From: a bacterium 210820-DFI.6.37 | GTDB lineage: Bacteria; Bacillota; Clostridia; Peptostreptococcales; Anaerovoracaceae | Direction of reading: 5' to 3' | DNA: 38,284 nucleotides | NCBI GenBank assembly: GCA_020558355.1 | Contig: JAJCKG010000022.1 | Span: 1-38,284 of the forward strand | Notes under the pieces: generated by a model | The model's database searches: none | Told to the model about the DNA's origin: nothing | The model's input: only the letters and a program-made list of their open reading frames with translations | Part shown: piece after piece, positions 1-7,674 of the stretch | Position numbering within the stretch: position 1 is the first letter of the stretch | Layout: every line of letters starts with the position of its first letter | Made by a program: the position numbers and the translations under genes

Positions 1-33
1 AAAAAATGTGATGGATCTTTATCCACCACATTT
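1..33 (-). terminator. Intrinsic terminator downstream of the yihY operon
   Basis: Read leftward, AAATGTG and TGGAT pair with ATCCA and CACATTT around a 4-nt loop, with one mismatch, and the stem runs into six T at the window edge. This is the shape of a rho-independent terminator. It would end the leftward transcript carrying the YihY gene. The 220 bases between it and that gene hold no other gene that I can support. Confidence 0.7.
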
Positions 34-256
34 AAAGGTAAGAAAGCCAAGCTGTATACTTTCCCGTGATTTTTTTGAAAAAAAGTACATAAAACTCAGG
101 GCCGCAGCCGAGGAAGTTGACTCCAGAAGGAAAGTTACGGCTGTTTTGTGAAAAGGGAAGCCGGAAACGGTTGAAAACGTATATCTTTCACGCAAAAGAT
201 TCGAAAAAGATAGGAAGCGCCGTCAGAACCGACACATCTCCTGGCTGGCCCGCTCC

Positions 257-1114
257 CTAATGCCGATGATAGGCCGGCGGCTTCCGCTTGCTGAAGTCAG
301 AGGTTTCGTCCCATACTTTGTTGACTAAAATCCCCAGGCACATGACCCATGCCAGAACGTAAAACCAAAACAGAATCGCTACGATGGAAGACAGGGTGCC
401 GTAAATAATATCATAATTCGCTACGTTGGTAGTATACTTCGCGTAGACCAGCGTCACAATCAGCATTCCGCCGGAAGCGAAAATACTCCCTGGAAGAATT
501 TTTTTGAAGGGGACCCGGTTGGTAGGCAGAATATAATAGTTATAGCTTACCATGAGAAAATATAAAGCCAGGCCCAAAAACCATCTGAGATACATCCAGA
601 TGCTGTTGACATATTTGTCCGCGTCCAGGTGGAGCAGCTTTACAATGGTCAGCAGCAGCAGATCGCCATAGCCTAAAATGACCAGGGAAAGGGCGATGGT
701 AGTAATTGTAATGACCATAGTGCGAACCGCCCGGAACCGCTCGCGAAAATATCCTTTCCCTGTATTTTTTCCGTCCGTAAAGGTATAGTTGGTAATCCGC
801 ATGATGGCAAACTGCGCCCTGGAAGCCGCCCACAAAGCCACTGCGACAAAGACGATATTTCCAGCTCCGGCAGGGGAAAATCGAATCAGATTCCGCAGCA
901 GCCCGGATACCTCTCTTCCTGTATAGAGACTGATCCATTCCACCAGATCTTCCACAGAAAGATTAAAATACCCCAAAAGCTGGGTCAATAGCAGGAATAT
1001 AGGGACAATCGAAAGCAGCAGATAAAAAGAAATCTGCGCCGCGAAGCCCTGATAATAGGGATCCCGGAATTGCCGGATCCCTAAAAATACCATTTGTAAA
1101 AACCTCTGTCTCAT
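257..1114 (-). CDS. YihY/BrkB-family inner membrane protein
   Basis: This is a 285-residue integral membrane protein of the YihY/virulence factor BrkB family (formerly mis-assigned as RNase BN). The family feature is an N-terminal amphipathic segment (RDPYYQGFAAQISFYLLLS) followed by about six hydrophobic helices; here they fall near residues 28-50, 80-105, 130-160, 170-195, 205-230 and 240-265. The C-terminus is a short basic tail. Biochemical function is unsettled in the family, and transport or envelope roles have been proposed. The start has AGAGG just upstream. It is the last gene of a leftward DUF6506-rdgB-yihY operon (36-nt gap to rdgB) that ends at the hairpin on the left edge. The family call is firm; a specific function is not. 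Confidence 0.88.
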   Translation of the reverse strand: MRQRFLQMVFLGIRQFRDPYYQGFAAQISFYLLLSIVPIFLLLTQLLGYFNLSVEDLVEWISLYTGREVSGLLRNLIRFSPAGAGNIVFVAVALWAASRAQFAIMRITNYTFTDGKNTGKGYFRERFRAVRTMVITITTIALSLVILGYGDLLLLTIVKLLHLDADKYVNSIWMYLRWFLGLALYFLMVSYNYYILPTNRVPFKKILPGSIFASGGMLIVTLVYAKYTTNVANYDIIYGTLSSIVAILFWFYVLAWVMCLGILVNKVWDETSDFSKRKPPAYHRH

Positions 1115-1150
1115 ATAATCCTCTGTCTGCCGTCTCTCTGCCCCCGCGCT

Positions 1151-1756
1151 TTACGCGTCCGGCTGTTGTTCTTCCAATTGCCGTTTCAATTCTTTCAGCG
1201 CGTTGGCTCTATGGCTGATCTTATTTTTTTCCTCCGGCTCAAACTGACCAAAGGTGATATCGTAACCCAACGGTACAAATAAAGGATCGTAGCCAAATCC
1301 GTTGGGTCCCTTTTCTTCAAGGAGAATATGACCCTCCACCTCTCCGCGGGCCACCAGACGCTTTCCATCCGGCCATACCATGGTAATAACCGATACAAAG
1401 CGGCCGGTCCGCTGTTCATAAGGGACCTCCTTCAAAAGCGCCTTCAGCTTGTCATTATTGGCCTGGTCGTTTCCGTCCTCTCCCGCAAAGCGAGCCGAAT
1501 AAACCCCCGGCGCTCCGTCCAGGCAGTCCACCTCCAGGCCAGAATCATCCGCAATGGTGATCTTCCCACACAGCTTCATGATCCCCAGCGCTTTTTTATA
1601 GGAGTTTTCCTCAAAGGTGGTTCCATCCTCTTCAATTTCCACATCCGGCACGCCCGCCTTATCTCTGGGAATGATCTCCATTCCAAACTGGCTGGTAATG
1701 GCCTCGATCTCTTTAATTTTATGCTGATTTTTTGATGCCGCAACTATGATACTCAT
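1151..1756 (-). CDS. rdgB: XTP/dITP diphosphatase (RdgB/HAM1 family)
   Basis: This 201-residue cytosolic house-cleaning pyrophosphatase converts XTP, dITP and ITP to monophosphates and PPi, so deaminated purines are kept out of DNA and RNA. The family signatures are all visible: ASKNQHKIKEI near residues 7-17, the metal-binding DDSGLEVDCLDGAPGVYSAR block near 70-90, GFGYDPLF near 153-160 and SHRANAL near 181-187. Length is typical of the family. GAGGAAA precedes the start. It lies 24 nt downstream of the DUF6506 gene and 36 nt upstream of the YihY gene, so the three are probably co-transcribed. The function is confident by motif; the neighbours add nothing specific. Confidence 0.95.
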   Translation of the reverse strand: MSIIVAASKNQHKIKEIEAITSQFGMEIIPRDKAGVPDVEIEEDGTTFEENSYKKALGIMKLCGKITIADDSGLEVDCLDGAPGVYSARFAGEDGNDQANNDKLKALLKEVPYEQRTGRFVSVITMVWPDGKRLVARGEVEGHILLEEKGPNGFGYDPLFVPLGYDITFGQFEPEEKNKISHRANALKELKRQLEEQQPDA

Positions 1757-1780
1757 ATCCGTTTCCTCATTCTGCCCTTT

Positions 1781-2329
1781 TTATTTCAGTTTGCCGCAGG
1801 AGCCTACCGGGACAGCTCCGTCAATCGCGTCAATAATCTCCAGTGTTTTAGTTCTGTCAAAATAGCTGCACAATTCCAGGAAGGAAACGCCCTGATCCAC
1901 CAGCTCTTTTGCCGCGGCCTTTGCCGCTTCCAGATCCTTTGTAAAACGCGCGTGGGTATTGCACGCCTCGCTTTCCAACGTAAAGCTCTGGGTTTCTTCC
2001 ACACCGTCCATAACGATCACAATGCCATATTCCTTCAGGGATTCCAGCGCCTCGATTTTCTCCAGCTGCACCGGAAGATAATCGGCGTGACAGATACGGA
2101 TCCCATTCTTTGTAACCTTCAGCAGCTTTTCTACTGCCGCGTCGTCAAAGTCTCCGCACATATCGATCAGGTCATAGCCCTCGCTGTCCAGCTTCTTTAC
2201 CAGTTCCTCTGTCATTTCAAAAGAGCTGGTCCCCGCTACCAGGCTGGTGCTTTCCTCGTTTTCATACACGAAAGAGTAGGTTTCCGGCGCCGCGCCGTCT
2301 ACATTTTCAATAAAAGCGTACTTAAACAT
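1781..2329 (-). CDS. DUF6506-type protein with an internal duplication
   Basis: This is a 182-residue acidic soluble protein with no signal peptide or membrane segment. I recognise it as resembling DUF6506-family proteins, which have no assigned function. The two halves look like copies of one alpha/beta unit. Residues 3-80 (KYAFIENVDG, then LVKKLDSEGYDLIDMCGDFD) align by eye with residues 98-175 (EYGIVIVMDG, then AAKELVDQGVSFLELCSYFD). Each half ends near a cysteine-containing strand, CHAD in the first and GSCG in the second. A good AGGAGG lies before the start. It is the first gene of the rdgB-yihY operon, with its own promoter at 2464-2493. The family name is from memory; the duplication is directly visible. 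Confidence 0.75.
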   Translation of the reverse strand: MFKYAFIENVDGAAPETYSFVYENEESTSLVAGTSSFEMTEELVKKLDSEGYDLIDMCGDFDDAAVEKLLKVTKNGIRICHADYLPVQLEKIEALESLKEYGIVIVMDGVEETQSFTLESEACNTHARFTKDLEAAKAAAKELVDQGVSFLELCSYFDRTKTLEIIDAIDGAVPVGSCGKLK

Positions 2330-2463
2330 AGTTCCTCCTTTTTCCTCTTTGGGAATCCTTTTCCGCGGAGCCTTTCTGTCCGCGCCCGCAGGCGGAAAGG
2401 CCGCGTAAGTGTGCGCGCAATTCTTCCGGCCGCGATACCCGCGGTCAGATAATAGTAGGAATC

Positions 2464-2493
2464 ATTATATCACATTCCGGCTGGACTTTCCAA
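2464..2493 (-). promoter_or_regulatory. Leftward promoter for DUF6506-rdgB-yihY
   Basis: On the minus strand, TTGGAA (2488-2493) and a consensus TATAAT (2464-2469) are separated by 18 bp. A GC-rich imperfect hairpin (about 2370-2400) lies in the leader. The promoter is back-to-back and overlapping with the rightward promoter of the dehydrogenase gene. Confidence 0.55.
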
Positions 2494-2510
2494 TCCTCAT
2501 GGTGTAAAAT
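2482..2510 (+). promoter_or_regulatory. Rightward promoter for the glycerate dehydrogenase gene
   Basis: TGGACT (2482-2487) and TAAAAT (2505-2510) are separated by 17 bp, with the start codon 40 bp further on. The -35 is weak. Its -35 and spacer overlap the divergent leftward promoter, so the two could interfere or share control. Confidence 0.4.
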
Positions 2511-2549
2511 AGCCCCTGTAAAATCAGTAATAATAAGGGGGTTTTTATA

Positions 2550-3464
2550 ATGAAGATCGTCATTTTTGACGGACATACAATAAATCCAGGAGATCTTTCC
2601 TGGGAAGCGCTGGAAGCCATAGGAGATCTGACAGTCTATGACGCTACAGCGCCGGAGGAAGCGCTTTCCCGTCTGGGCGATGCGGAGATCCTGATGACCA
2701 GTAAATGCCCGATTACCAGAGAATTCCTGAAGCAGTGTCCCAAACTGAAATATATCGGCTCCACCGCCACCGGCTATAACAACATCGATGTGGAAGCGGC
2801 AAAGGAGCTTGGAATCGCAGTGACCAATGTGCCTGCTTATTCTACGGAGGCTGTGGCCCAGCACACCATCTCACTGATGCTGGAGCTCTGCAATCATGTA
2901 GGTCTTCACGACGCTTCTGTCAAGTCCGGGGAATGGGAAGCCTGCAAATACTTCTGTTACTGGAAAGAGCCTGTCCTGCTGCTTTCCGGAAAGTCGCTGG
3001 GCATCATCGGCTATGGGCAGATCGGCCGAAAAGTAGGCCAGATCGCCAGCGCGCTGGGCATGAAGGTCAATGTATACAGTCAGGACCGGGAGGCTGCTGT
3101 AAAATCGGATTTTGTAACGCTTCACTGCCCTTTGACAAAAGAAAATACCGGCTTTATCAACGACGAGTTCATCCGCGAAATGAAGCCGGGCGCAGTTTTG
3201 ATCAATACGGCAAGAGGCGGGCTGATTGATGAAGCCGCTCTTGCCCGGGCGCTGAAGTCGGGCCGGCTGAAGGCCGCCGCAGTAGATGTTCTGGCCCAGG
3301 AGCCGCCTGCCGCCGATAACCCGCTGGTTCCGCTTCCTAATTGTATCATCACGCCGCATCTGGCCTGGGCGCCAAAGGAAATGCGTCAGGTTGTGTGTCA
3401 GACCATCGCGGATAATCTGCAAAGCTATCTGGACGGCGGCACGCTGAACCGGGTCGATCTGTAA
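2550..3464 (+). CDS. D-2-hydroxyacid dehydrogenase, probable hydroxypyruvate/D-glycerate dehydrogenase
   Basis: This 304-residue NAD(P)-dependent D-2-hydroxyacid dehydrogenase resembles the hydroxypyruvate reductase (HprA) branch, which interconverts hydroxypyruvate and D-glycerate. It has the Rossmann motif GYGQIG (154-159) and the catalytic triad Arg222 (in ARGGLID), Glu251 (AQEPP) and His270 (TPHLAW). Two oddities are visible. The protein is about 15 residues shorter than usual because the segment between the second Rossmann strand and LHCPLT (191-196) is collapsed. The residue that normally is an acidic NAD-ribose binder is Ser177 in VYSQDR, which hints at NADPH preference (inference). 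The gene is monocistronic and converges with the amidase, with a 2-nt gap. The substrate is inferred; other D-2-hydroxyacids remain possible. Confidence 0.82.
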   Translation: MKIVIFDGHTINPGDLSWEALEAIGDLTVYDATAPEEALSRLGDAEILMTSKCPITREFLKQCPKLKYIGSTATGYNNIDVEAAKELGIAVTNVPAYSTEAVAQHTISLMLELCNHVGLHDASVKSGEWEACKYFCYWKEPVLLLSGKSLGIIGYGQIGRKVGQIASALGMKVNVYSQDREAAVKSDFVTLHCPLTKENTGFINDEFIREMKPGAVLINTARGGLIDEAALARALKSGRLKAAAVDVLAQEPPAADNPLVPLPNCIITPHLAWAPKEMRQVVCQTIADNLQSYLDGGTLNRVDL

Positions 3465-3466
3465 AT

Positions 3467-4036
3467 CTAGGATGTAAGCCCGAAATAAAGCAGGATCCCC
3501 CGGTAGATGCCTCTGGCAAAGCTCTGGGGATCATTGGTCAGCAGATATACGTCATTAAGATTGGTCAGATATCCCATTTCTACAAGAACCGCCGGCATGG
3601 AGGTGGCCCGCAGCACATACAGGCTCGGCCTTATGAACATACCCCGGTTCGGCAGTCCTGTCATATCATGCAGGCCTTCCAGTATCCGCTCTCCCAGCTG
3701 GTAAGCCGGCGTTCCCTCACTGTAAACATAAGCCTCACTGCCGCTGGCGGCCGTATTGACGCTGGCGTTGCAGTGAAGGCTGATAAAGTAGTCCGCGCCC
3801 CAGGTGTTGGCCGCGTACACTCTGGCCTGCAGGCTGGTCGCGTTGCTGGTCCCCAGCTGCTCCTCCGGCGTGTTCCGTGAAAGCATCACTTCAAAGTTTG
3901 GGTCTGCCCGGAGAAGGGCGGCAAGCCGCGTTCCGATATCATAGGTCACATCCTGTTCCCGCACCCCGTTGGCTTCCGCGCCAGCGTTAGGATTCTGCGG
4001 GTTATGCCCCTGATCCACAAATATTTTTATTGCCAC
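3467..4036 (-). CDS. N-acetylmuramoyl-L-alanine amidase (Amidase_3 family)
   Basis: This 189-residue zinc amidase would cleave the bond between N-acetylmuramic acid and L-alanine in peptidoglycan. The Amidase_3 landmarks are in order: DQGHNPQNPN with zinc His11, a conserved Glu in REQD near residue 28, SLHCNA with the second zinc His near 91, and the catalytic Glu in VEMGYLTN near 153. I chose the GTG start at 4036 because AAGGAGG sits 9 nt upstream; an open frame extends further but has no homology or ribosome site. There is no signal peptide, so the protein is CwlD-like in size but would need another export route or act on lysis. It lies 160 bp downstream of the DUF6933-like gene. Confidence 0.88.
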   Translation of the reverse strand: MAIKIFVDQGHNPQNPNAGAEANGVREQDVTYDIGTRLAALLRADPNFEVMLSRNTPEEQLGTSNATSLQARVYAANTWGADYFISLHCNASVNTAASGSEAYVYSEGTPAYQLGERILEGLHDMTGLPNRGMFIRPSLYVLRATSMPAVLVEMGYLTNLNDVYLLTNDPQSFARGIYRGILLYFGLTS

Positions 4037-4196
4037 TTGTAAAATTCCTCCTTCATATAACGTATATGACGGGCATTGGGAGGCTTCCCGCAGCTTCCGG
4101 CATACTTTTATACTATATGCAGGAGCAAAATATCCAGTGACTGACAGCCGCAAGCTTACAGGGACCGGAGCTTTCCCGCTTTTCTGTCCTTTGGAT

Positions 4197-4703
4197 TTAC
4201 AGGTTTTCCAGCCGCTGAAGCAGCCGCTCCACCGGAGCTTCCGGATCTTTACATCCGGTGCATTTTGTAGGCGTTCTGTTGAGAATATCGTTGAGAACCG
4301 GCTGCCGGCAGCTTTTCGAATCCGCCGCGATATCATTCCACAGCAAAAGATCCACGGCTTTATTGAGGTAGGCCACCTGACTGCGCCCGTGGGTTTTGGT
4401 TATTTCCAGATCCCCGGCCCTGCTCATATAGGCCCGGATGTGCCCCTCCGATATTCCCGCCTGCCGCAGGCTTTCTTCAATTTCCTTCTCCGCTATCCGC
4501 GTCAGATTTTCCCGGTCTTCGCGGCAGATGCCGGCCAAAGCGAAGGCAAAGCGCGTCCCGCAGTTGACCCCCACCAAAGCGGGACGCCCCTGCAGAAGGA
4601 TTACATGAAGCTCCCAGCAAAACAGGTCGTCTAAAGCGTCCCCGTAAGGGGGCTTTTTCATTTTCAGAAAGCGTTCCAGCGGAATTGTAATCCCAAGCTG
4701 CAT
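4197..4703 (-). CDS. DUF6933-like conserved hypothetical protein
   Basis: This 168-residue soluble protein of unknown function resembles members of the DUF6933 group: the N-terminal MQLGITIPLERFLKMKKPPYG, the FCWELHVILLQGR strand pair, VNCGTRFAF, and the late block ITKTHGRSQVAYLNKAVDLLL near residues 118-138. The C-terminus has CTGC, and Cys at 28, 48 and 59 are further possible ligands, but no clear metal site can be drawn. A ribosome site (AGGAGG) precedes the ATG. It follows the M18 aminopeptidase by 51 nt, so the two are likely co-transcribed. Nothing in the neighbourhood gives a job. The family label is from memory and moderately sure. Confidence 0.7.
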   Translation of the reverse strand: MQLGITIPLERFLKMKKPPYGDALDDLFCWELHVILLQGRPALVGVNCGTRFAFALAGICREDRENLTRIAEKEIEESLRQAGISEGHIRAYMSRAGDLEITKTHGRSQVAYLNKAVDLLLWNDIAADSKSCRQPVLNDILNRTPTKCTGCKDPEAPVERLLQRLENL

Positions 4704-4754
4704 ATCGGTTCCTCCTTTCTCCCTCTTATTTTGCGGAAAAACCCGCGGGACTAT

Positions 4755-6146
4755 TTAGATTTCAGCTAAAAAAGTTTTGTACGCCCTGTAGGCTTCATAG
4801 ATGTCCGCCTTAGAAACCACTTCCCATGGGGCGTGCATATTGATGACAGGAACTCCGGCGTCAATGACGTTCATGGTGTAGTTTCCCATAATGTAAGCGA
4901 TGGTTCCGCCGCCGCCCTGATCGACTTTTCCCAGCTCCCCAGTCTGATAATTGATCTCCGCTTTGTCCAGAATCCGCCGCAGCCGCGCCATATATTCCGG
5001 ATTGGCGTCGTTGCACCCGCTCTTTCCTCTGGCGCCGGTGTATTTATTAAATACGATGCCGTGTCCGAAAAAGGCCGCGTTTTTCTTTTCACTGACACTG
5101 AGGTAAAGAGGGTCTACCGCCGCGCTCACATCGCTGGAAAGCATCATTGTATTGGTCAGGCTGCGCCTTGTTTTCAGCAGGGATTCGCCTTCCACGCAGG
5201 CAATCAGCTGCGCGACTGTATTTTCCATGAACAGGGAATGGGCTCCCGTCGCTCCCACGCTTCCGATTTCCTCTTTATCTACCAGCAGGCAGCATCCTGT
5301 ATAACGGCAGTCGCCTGCGTCCAGCAGAGCCGCCAGAGAAGTATACGCGCATACCCGGTCATCGTGACCATATCCCATAACCATGCTCCGGTCCAAACCG
5401 CAGTCCCGGGCCTTTCCCGCCGGAACGACTTCAATTTCGGCACTGAGAAAGTCCTCTTCTTCCATGTCATAGGTTTCCTTTAAAATCCGCAGAATATTGG
5501 CCTTCACCGCTTCTTTTTCCTTTCCCTTTTCTTTGCCCTTTAATGGAATGCTGCCGATGGTCACATCCAGATTTTCACCTTCAATCAGCTTTGCTCCCTG
5601 GTTTTTCATCTGGTCCGCCGCCAGATGGATCAGCAGGTCGCTGATACCGAAAACCGGATCGTCTTCCTTTTCTCCAATGGCTACATCGATCCGGGTGCCG
5701 TCCTTTTTAATGACAACGCCATGAAGGGCCAGAGGAAGAGTTACCCACTGATATTTTTTGATGCCGCCGTAGTAATGGGTATCCAAAAGCGCAAAGCCCT
5801 CGCTTTCATAGAGCGGGTTCTGCTTCAGGTCCAGCCGCGGCGAATCGATATGGGCTCCCAGTATCCGCATTCCCTCTTCCAGCGGCTTTTCGCCGATGAC
5901 AAACAGCGCTATGTTCTTATCCATATTCAGAGCGTAGACTTTATCTCCGGGCTTGAGCCGCTCTCCATTTTTCCGGATCTCATCCAGATCCCGAAAGCCC
6001 CTGGCCTTTGCCAGCTCCAGGCTCAGGCGCACACAGGCCCGCTCTGTCTTCCCTTCGGAAAGGAACTTCTTATAGCCCTCGCTAAAGTCCATTACCTTTT
6101 CTCTGTCCTCTTTTGTATATTTTTCCCATGCGTTTTTTCTGTACAT
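4755..6146 (-). CDS. M18-family metalloaminopeptidase
   Basis: This is a 463-residue cytosolic dinuclear-zinc aminopeptidase of family M18 (aspartyl aminopeptidase / Ape1-like), which trims N-terminal residues from peptides. The metal and catalytic blocks appear in order: AHIDSPRLDLK with His99, YGHDDRVCAYTS, DKEEIGSVGATG, SSDVSAAVDP, and the C-terminal NMHAPWEVVSKAD. It has no signal peptide, as expected. AAGGAG precedes the start. The gene heads a leftward unit that continues into the DUF6933-like gene and perhaps the amidase. A promoter at 6219-6247 lies in a sequence that is repeated elsewhere in the window. The family assignment is strong; specificity (acidic versus neutral residues) cannot be read from sequence alone. 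Confidence 0.93.
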   Translation of the reverse strand: MYRKNAWEKYTKEDREKVMDFSEGYKKFLSEGKTERACVRLSLELAKARGFRDLDEIRKNGERLKPGDKVYALNMDKNIALFVIGEKPLEEGMRILGAHIDSPRLDLKQNPLYESEGFALLDTHYYGGIKKYQWVTLPLALHGVVIKKDGTRIDVAIGEKEDDPVFGISDLLIHLAADQMKNQGAKLIEGENLDVTIGSIPLKGKEKGKEKEAVKANILRILKETYDMEEEDFLSAEIEVVPAGKARDCGLDRSMVMGYGHDDRVCAYTSLAALLDAGDCRYTGCCLLVDKEEIGSVGATGAHSLFMENTVAQLIACVEGESLLKTRRSLTNTMMLSSDVSAAVDPLYLSVSEKKNAAFFGHGIVFNKYTGARGKSGCNDANPEYMARLRRILDKAEINYQTGELGKVDQGGGGTIAYIMGNYTMNVIDAGVPVINMHAPWEVVSKADIYEAYRAYKTFLAEI

Positions 6147-6177
6147 TTCAAGTTTCTCCTTTTCCCATTTTATTGAT

Positions 6178-6209
6178 CCGAAGCTCCGTGGGCTTCGGGT
6201 TTTCTTTTT
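6178..6209 (+). terminator. Rightward-shaped hairpin in the M18 leader
   Basis: CCGAAGC (6178-6184) pairs perfectly with GCTTCGG (6192-6198) around 7 nt, followed on the plus strand by GTTTTCTTTTT. This is a textbook terminator shape facing right, yet both flanking genes run left. On the leftward transcript it would instead be a hairpin in the M18 leader, preceded by an A-rich stretch. It may block antisense transcription. Confidence 0.5.
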
Positions 6210-6218
6210 GCCATCCTT

Positions 6219-6263
6219 AGTATACGCTGAAATGCCCCCGCCCGCAAGGCTCCCTGGTATTTC
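6219..6263 (-). promoter_or_regulatory. M18 promoter inside a dispersed promoter-repeat (copy C)
   Basis: Leftward TTGCGG (6242-6247) and TATACT (6219-6224) are 17 bp apart. The surrounding sequence matches two other places in the window (28835-28900 and 38217-38280): GAAAT, 16 nt to the -35, GAGCCTTGC, then GG-ATTTCA-CGTATA leading into the -10. The match suggests a repeated promoter module, not chance. Confidence 0.6.
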
Positions 6264-6313
6264 TCCGTCTTGACCGGCCGGTTCGCGCGTCCCGAAAGGA
6301 GCCGGCGTACATC

Positions 6314-6345
6314 AAAGTCCCAGGACGGTCTTGCCCTGGGACTTT
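6314..6345 (-). terminator. Hairpin terminator of the ybjQ-SPFH-Arc cluster
   Basis: An 11-bp perfect stem, AAAGTCCCAGG (6314-6324) with CCTGGGACTTT (6335-6345), has a 10-nt loop. It sits 14 bases past the Arc-like stop codon. The T-tract after it is poor in either direction, so termination may be partial. Confidence 0.55.
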
Positions 6346-6358
6346 AGTTTCCCCGATA

Positions 6359-6619
6359 TTATTTATTTTTACGCTTCTTTACACACTCTGCCAGGAGATA
6401 TTCGATCTGCCCGTTGATGGATCGGAAATCCTCTTCCGCCCATCTCGCGATTTCGTCCCACAGAGATGGAGCGATCCTCAGAAGAATCTGTTTTTTCTTT
6501 TTTTCGGACTCCTTCAGCTTTTTCTCCCGGGCTTTAACCTCCGCTTCCAGCGCCTCCAGCTTTTCCAGCCGTTTCTGAAGCTGCTGTTCTTTTTTATCCA
6601 GTTCTTCGCTCATAGGCAC
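6359..6619 (-). CDS. Small coiled-coil protein with an Arc/ribbon-helix-helix-like end
   Basis: This 86-residue highly charged protein has residues 4-45 as a strong heptad coiled coil (KKEQQLQKRLEKLEALEAEV onward). Residues 46-80 (ILLRIAPSLWDEIARWAEED then INGQIEYLLAECV) have the strand-helix-helix pattern seen in Arc-like ribbon-helix-helix domains. Similar small Arc-like proteins are found next to SPFH genes in Firmicutes, which is the context here: it lies 6 nt downstream of the SPFH gene, at the end of the ybjQ-SPFH cluster. A DNA-binding role is plausible but unproven; it could instead be a partner of the SPFH assembly. AAGG-like bases precede the start. Confidence 0.72.
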   Translation of the reverse strand: MPMSEELDKKEQQLQKRLEKLEALEAEVKAREKKLKESEKKKKQILLRIAPSLWDEIARWAEEDFRSINGQIEYLLAECVKKRKNK

Positions 6620-6625
6620 GCTTCC

Positions 6626-7624
6626 TTAGTAAATTGTTCCGCTGTTGACAACAGGCTGCGCTTCTTTATTTCCACAAAGAACAACCAGCAGATTGCTTAC
6701 CATAGCGGCCTTTCGTTCTTCATCTAAAACAACGATTTCTTCTTCTCCCAGCTGGTCGATGGCTGATTTTACCATGCCCACCGCTCCGTTAACAATTTTC
6801 TGTTTCGCCGCAATAATGGCCGCCGCCTGCTGCCGCTGAAGCATAGCTGCCGCGATTTCTTCCGCGTAAGACAGATGGGTAATACGCACTTCCAGGACTT
6901 CCAGCCCCGCGTCCTCAACTCGCTCCTGCAGCTTGGCCTTCATGGTGTCGGCAATTTCCTGACTGCTGCCCCGCAGCGTCTTTTCATCCGTATCGGTCTC
7001 TTCCATGTTATCATAAGGATACAGCCGGGCGATGCTCCGGATCGTCGAGTCGCACTGGGTGGACAGGTACTGGAAATAATCATCTACATTAAATACTGCC
7101 TTTGTCGCGTTTTCCACTTTCCATACAACGATGGCTCCGATGATGATGGGGTTTCCCATGGCGTCGTTGACCTTTTGCGTACCGTTATTAAAGGTCAGCA
7201 CCTTTGTGGAAACTTTTTTGCTCAGGGTCTGTTTCTTAGCTTTTCCCTTCTTGGAGCTTTCATTCAGTTCATCCATCAGAGTCTCCGCGCCGCCGCTTTT
7301 TTCTACTACAGGGTTGCGGCCCGTTACAAATGGATTTACAAAGAAAAATCCGTGATGCTTGATGGTTCCGTAATATTTTCCGAAGAGAGTGAGCACCAGC
7401 GCTTCATTGGGATTGATAATTTTCAGTCCGCCGAGCATAATACTGGCGGCGCAGAGCACGATAATGGAAACCGCGGAAAGCAGAATTCCGCCAGTTGCGA
7501 TCCCCACAATAACTCCGGCTATCGCCGCCAGCATCAGCAGGATCAAAATAAACAGCATGGCCATCCCATTAAACGGCTTTAAAATTTTTTCTTCGATTTC
7601 AGTATGCTTGAACCCCTTGTTCAT
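6626..7624 (-). CDS. SPFH-domain (stomatin/prohibitin-like) membrane protein
   Basis: This is a 332-residue membrane scaffold protein. Two hydrophobic helices (about residues 20-43 and 46-66) are followed by an SPFH/Band-7 domain: LKIINPNEALVLTLFGKYYG begins it, with GFFFVNPF, VLTFNNGTQKVNDAMGNPI and IIGAIVVWKV further in. An alanine/glutamate-rich helical segment (YAEEIAAAMLQRQQAAAIIAA) near residues 253-273 ends it, typical of oligomerising SPFH proteins. Such proteins form microdomain rings at membranes. AAAGGAGGAAAGG precedes the start. It is the middle gene of a leftward ybjQ-SPFH-Arc-like cluster (50-nt gap upstream, 6-nt gap downstream). The family is clear; the precise role is not. 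Confidence 0.9.
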   Translation of the reverse strand: MNKGFKHTEIEEKILKPFNGMAMLFILILLMLAAIAGVIVGIATGGILLSAVSIIVLCAASIMLGGLKIINPNEALVLTLFGKYYGTIKHHGFFFVNPFVTGRNPVVEKSGGAETLMDELNESSKKGKAKKQTLSKKVSTKVLTFNNGTQKVNDAMGNPIIIGAIVVWKVENATKAVFNVDDYFQYLSTQCDSTIRSIARLYPYDNMEETDTDEKTLRGSSQEIADTMKAKLQERVEDAGLEVLEVRITHLSYAEEIAAAMLQRQQAAAIIAAKQKIVNGAVGMVKSAIDQLGEEEIVVLDEERKAAMVSNLLVVLCGNKEAQPVVNSGTIY

Positions 7625-7674
7625 GTTTCCTTTCCTCCTTTGGTTTTGTGGCGCTTTATGGCGGCGCCTTCCTT

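Noticed and set aside
181..213. TATCTTT/AAAGATA stem after the YihY gene
   Set aside because: Imperfect and lacks a following T run in the leftward direction; the hairpin at the window edge is a better terminator.
4037..4336. Extended start for the amidase (289 residues)
   Set aside because: The extra 100 residues lack family similarity or a ribosome site, while AAGGAGG sits correctly before the GTG at 4036.
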